Assembly: GCA_050304855.1 (NCBI GenBank)
Contig: JBNLEI010000299.1
Location: 1-9,268 of the forward strand
Direction of reading: 5' to 3'
Origin: Methylomarinum sp050304855
GTDB lineage: Bacteria; Pseudomonadota; Gammaproteobacteria; Methylococcales; Methylomonadaceae
DNA: 9,268 nucleotides
Below the pieces are notes generated by a model. It saw nothing but the letters and a program-made list of their open reading frames with translations, did no database searches and was not told the DNA's origin. The translations under genes were made by a program, and so were the position numbers. This document shows, one piece after another, positions 6,609 to 9,268 of the stretch (position 1 is its first letter; each line of letters starts with the position of its first letter).

Positions 6609-6962
6609 AGGATCGAAATAATTTTTATCGTTATTTTAAGACTGTGTTACGAGAGCCCTAATATCAGAGTGCGGCTAAGCCGGAGTCTGTGTCAATTTTG
6701 TTTAAGCTTCGGCCGCCCGGTTTGAGGTTGTTAATATGCCTACATGTTGCCGAAAACCCTTTAATAGCAAACCGTTTTTACAAACCGCATGCGATTCCAA
6801 TCGAAACACGGGCAAATAATCCTGTCGATAGTAAGAATGCGTTGGCAAGACTTACGCGGATACCTTCATCCTGGGCATTCGATCGATTCGGATGATGGTC
6901 GGCCAAACTTCATAGTAAAGTCGACAGGCATGTTTATCGTTCCCGATTATAGTTAACTTTTT
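6609..6962. other. Intergenic stretch without a recognisable gene
   Basis: About 350 bases lie between the start of the membrane protein gene and the stop of the SDR gene. A 68-codon plus-strand frame starts at a GTG (6689) but has no Shine-Dalgarno, family resemblance or convincing composition. Minus-strand frames are broken by stops. An 11-base palindrome CGGCTAAGCCG sits at 6672-6682, with a partly complementary GC-rich patch near 6705-6716. No tRNA fold is evident. The stretch may hold control elements of the membrane protein gene or decayed DNA. Confidence 0.5.
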
Positions 6963-7868
6963 TCAAGAGTCGTTTGCCAGAATGGCTGTTAAGGCACTAC
7001 GTAGTTCGGGATATTTAAACACAAAATGGTTGCTGAGCAAGCGTTCCGGACGGACTCGTTGGCTACCAAGCAATAATTCCGACATTTCTCCAAACAATAG
7101 TTTTATCGAGAAAGCCGGCATGTGGAAACAGGCGGGCTTTTTTAGTGTTTCGGCCAATAGCTCTGTAAATTGACGATTGGTGACCGGGTTCGGTGCTGTC
7201 GCATTGAAAGCGCCATGCATTCGTTCGTCGGTCATCATTTTGTCGACGATATTGAGCCAGTCATGTATGTGGATCCAGGACATCCATTGCTTGCCGTCGC
7301 CGAGGCGGCCTCCAAAACCCAACCGGAAAGCCGGTAGCATGCGTTGCAGGATACCGCCTGCAGAATCCAAAACCAAACCCGTTCTAATCAGACAAACTCT
7401 GACGCCATACTGCTCGGCTTGTAATGCAGCACCTTCCCATTCCGCACATAATTGTTGGGAGAAGTCTGGATTTCCTGGAGTTCGCTCGGTTAAAACGGTA
7501 TCACCCTGATTGCCGTAAAAACCGACAGCGGAGCCGCTGATCAACAGTCGCGGTTTTCGTTCCATGCGCGCAATTGTTTCAATTAATTGTTGAGTCAGAC
7601 CTATTCGGCTGTCAAAAATAATTTTCTTACGTTTCGGAGTCCAACGTTTTTCAAAGATCGGTGCACCTGCCAAGTTAATGGCTACATCCAATGTTTCGTT
7701 AGCGGATATTTGACTCAGATCGGTTAATGCTTTTACCGTTTCGCCAAAAGTTTTTCGTACTTTTTCCCGACTTCGGCTGAGAATAGTGATTCGATGTCCT
7801 TGTTCCAGCAATTGTTTTGCTAAATGTCTTCCTAGAAATCCTGTTCCTCCGGTTATTAATATATTCAT
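6963..7868 (-). CDS. SDR-family epimerase-like protein, TIGR01777/YfcH type
   Basis: The 301-residue protein belongs to the extended short-chain dehydrogenase/reductase group called TIGR01777 (E. coli YfcH). These cytosolic proteins bind NAD(P) and resemble nucleotide-sugar epimerases; the substrate is unknown. The dinucleotide motif GGTGFLG is at 7-13. NLAGAPI (65-71), SGSAVGFYG (111-119) and GDGKQWMSWIHI (190-201) are family hallmarks, and a C-terminal DUF1731-like segment covers about 248-295. Length is typical (about 300). I chose the ATG at 7868, giving MNILITGGTGFLG as in relatives. A GTG at 7877 would add three residues, and neither start has a strong Shine-Dalgarno. The gene appears monocistronic and is divergent from the PAS sensor gene. 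No residue looks missing. Confidence 0.92.
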   Translation of the reverse strand: MNILITGGTGFLGRHLAKQLLEQGHRITILSRSREKVRKTFGETVKALTDLSQISANETLDVAINLAGAPIFEKRWTPKRKKIIFDSRIGLTQQLIETIARMERKPRLLISGSAVGFYGNQGDTVLTERTPGNPDFSQQLCAEWEGAALQAEQYGVRVCLIRTGLVLDSAGGILQRMLPAFRLGFGGRLGDGKQWMSWIHIHDWLNIVDKMMTDERMHGAFNATAPNPVTNRQFTELLAETLKKPACFHMPAFSIKLLFGEMSELLLGSQRVRPERLLSNHFVFKYPELRSALTAILANDS

Positions 7869-7902
7869 AGCGGTCACTTTTTCGGTTGTATTGTTATTTA
7901 AT

Positions 7903-7932
7903 ATGACACGTTAAAACGAAATTTCCAGTCAA
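7903..7932 (-). promoter_or_regulatory. Candidate promoter of the SDR gene
   Basis: On the minus strand TTGACT (7932-7927) matches five of six -35 bases. TGTCAT (7908-7903) matches four of six -10 bases, with an 18-base spacer. The start point would be near 7896, about 28 bases before the ATG at 7868. Confidence 0.45.
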
Positions 7933-8005
7933 TTCTGAGATTGCTCTTTATATGTAATATTGAGGAAATCGCATAGATTCAAGATTAATAAACGCAGAGA
8001 AGGGT

Positions 8006-8011
8006 TATAAT
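8006..8011 (+). promoter_or_regulatory. Consensus -10 box upstream of the PAS sensor gene
   Basis: TATAAT matches the -10 consensus exactly and lies 30 bases before the ATG at 8041. No good -35 element is found 16-18 bases upstream, so an activator may be needed. The short leader would contain GGG, seven A and CCC (8017-8029), which could form a very small hairpin just before the start. Confidence 0.45.
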
Positions 8012-8040
8012 TAGTAGGGAAAAAAACCCGAAGAACGGTA

Positions 8041-9268
8041 ATGTACGATCAAAATTCAATTACACCACAAAACTATAATTATAAATTGCTGTATGAGCGA
8101 TCGCCGTTGGGTTATCAATCATTGGATGAGCAGGGATGTTTTATTATCGTTAATCCGGCTTGGTTGGAACTGTTTGGTTATGATGTGGAGGAAGTGATTG
8201 GTCAATGGTTTGGTGATTTTGTCACCGAGTCGTCAAGGGAAAGATTAAAGCAGAACTTTTCCCATTTTAAATCTACAGGCAAGATTTGCGGTATTGAATT
8301 CCAAATGTTGCGTAAGGACGGTTCCATGGTCGATGTCACATTAGACGGACGGATCGGCTATGACGAACAAGGCAATTTCAAACAAACCCATTGCATTCTT
8401 CACGAAGTCTCGAACAAGTCTCTCGAAGCCAGTTACAGGAATATTTTCGAAAGTTCGCTGAATGAGATTTATATCTTCGATGCGGAGACTTTTCGGTTTC
8501 AGCAAGTCAATCGCGGAGCCTGTCATAATATCGGTTATTCGTGTGAGGAACTTTATCAACTCACTCCGCTGTCGATACAACCGGAAATGACTGCCGAATC
8601 TTTTTCCCGGCTGATAGAGCCGGTGCAAAGCGGAGCTAAGGAAATTGTCCGTTTTGAGACGGTACATCGGCGTAAAAATGGATCATCGTATGCCGTTGAG
8701 GTGCATCTTCAATTATCCACGTTTTTACTAAAGCCCGTGTTTGTCGCCATTATTCTTGACATTACCCAACGTAAGGAAATTGAAAACCGTCTGAACCTGG
8801 TCATTAAAGGGGCTGATTTAGGCTATTGGGATTGGGATTATGTGACTGGTTATCATTTGGTCAATGATCGTTGGCTGGATATGCTCGGGTTGGAACGAGA
8901 AGATTTGGACGATTATGTTGGTGACTGGTCGAACCGGCTGCATTCCGAAGATAGGACTCGGGTTCACGCTACCGTCCAGCAAAGCATTGATACTAAACAG
9001 CCCTATGCCGTTGAATTCAGAATGAAACATAAACAAGGGCATTGGGTTTGGATTCAAGGATCCGGTTCGGTGGTGGCTTATGATGTGGATAACAAATCGC
9101 CGTTGAGACTATGTGGTACTCATCAGGATATTTCGTTGCGTAAACGAAATGAAGAAAAAGTCAGGCAACTGTCGCGCGCGGTCGAGCAAAGCCCCAGTTT
9201 AGTCATCATTACCGATCTGGATGGCTGTATTGAATATGTCAATCCCAAGATATATGAAACCACTGGCT
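8041..9268 (+). CDS. Multi-PAS sensor protein (N-terminal part; output domain outside window)
   Basis: 409 residues are visible from the ATG at 8041, and the frame is open to the right edge. Four PAS domains follow each other: PAS1 about 13-124 (with ERSPLGYQSLDEQGCFIIVN), PAS2 about 130-245 (ending in ILDITQRKEIE), PAS3 about 248-368 (PAS_3 type, with GYWDWD, LHSEDR, EFRMKHKQGHWVWIQG and GTHQDISLRKR), and the start of PAS4 from about 373 (AVEQSPSLVIITDLDGCIEYVN). PAS domains sense small molecules, redox state or light through bound cofactors, or serve as dimerisation units; no ligand can be assigned. No signal peptide or transmembrane segment is seen, so this part is cytosolic. The missing C-terminus probably holds a GGDEF, GGDEF-EAL or histidine kinase domain. 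The start is supported by its distance to PAS1, though the Shine-Dalgarno is poor. Confidence 0.9.
   Translation, partial: MYDQNSITPQNYNYKLLYERSPLGYQSLDEQGCFIIVNPAWLELFGYDVEEVIGQWFGDFVTESSRERLKQNFSHFKSTGKICGIEFQMLRKDGSMVDVTLDGRIGYDEQGNFKQTHCILHEVSNKSLEASYRNIFESSLNEIYIFDAETFRFQQVNRGACHNIGYSCEELYQLTPLSIQPEMTAESFSRLIEPVQSGAKEIVRFETVHRRKNGSSYAVEVHLQLSTFLLKPVFVAIILDITQRKEIENRLNLVIKGADLGYWDWDYVTGYHLVNDRWLDMLGLEREDLDDYVGDWSNRLHSEDRTRVHATVQQSIDTKQPYAVEFRMKHKQGHWVWIQGSGSVVAYDVDNKSPLRLCGTHQDISLRKRNEEKVRQLSRAVEQSPSLVIITDLDGCIEYVNPKIYETTG

Noticed and set aside
6672..6682. CGGCTAAGCCG as a terminator
   Set aside because: The loop would be a single base and no T-run follows on either strand, so a Rho-independent terminator is unlikely.
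6689..6895. A 68-codon plus-strand frame starting at GTG in the gap before the SDR gene
   Set aside because: No Shine-Dalgarno, no family resemblance, rare start codon and no coding-like composition.
1..9268. CRISPR arrays, tRNA or rRNA genes and intact insertion sequences
   Set aside because: No regularly spaced repeats, cloverleaf-like segments, rRNA signatures or transposase frames were seen on either strand.

Overview
The window looks like chromosomal DNA of a gammaproteobacterium. The clearest sign is a full-length HflD homologue, a family largely confined to that class. Moderate GC, an EAL-HDOD protein, a multi-PAS sensor and a CopZ/CopA pair would fit an environmental lineage such as the Methylococcales. 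That finer placement is inference and weak.

Left part (1-2950, minus strand): four closely packed genes read right to left as one probable operon. They are an EAL-HDOD signalling protein, a small exported rhodanese, HflD, and a GldA-like ABC transporter ATPase cut by the left edge. Gaps are 13, 3 and 23 bases. A candidate promoter lies upstream of the EAL-HDOD gene.

Copper part (3090-5631, plus strand): a CopZ-type copper chaperone and a CopA-type P1B-1 copper-exporting ATPase with all the expected catalytic and transport motifs. A 9-bp hairpin follows the stop codon of copA.

Middle part (about 5632-6962): a gene-poor, accessory-looking stretch. Bases 5660-6055 strongly resemble the domain I RNA of a group II intron. 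No reverse transcriptase and no domain V follow, so it reads as a dead remnant. Next come a four-helix membrane protein of unknown function (6087-6608, minus) and about 350 bases in which I find no gene.

Right part (6963-9268): an epimerase-like SDR protein of the TIGR01777/YfcH family on the minus strand. Divergent from it, the N-terminal 409 residues of a sensor with at least four PAS domains run off the right edge. The intergenic gap holds a promoter candidate on each strand.

No CRISPR array, tRNA, rRNA or intact mobile element was found. I found no convincing new multi-gene system. The most useful observations are the intron remnant, the unusual setting of hflD, the altered loop in the EAL domain and the orphan membrane protein.
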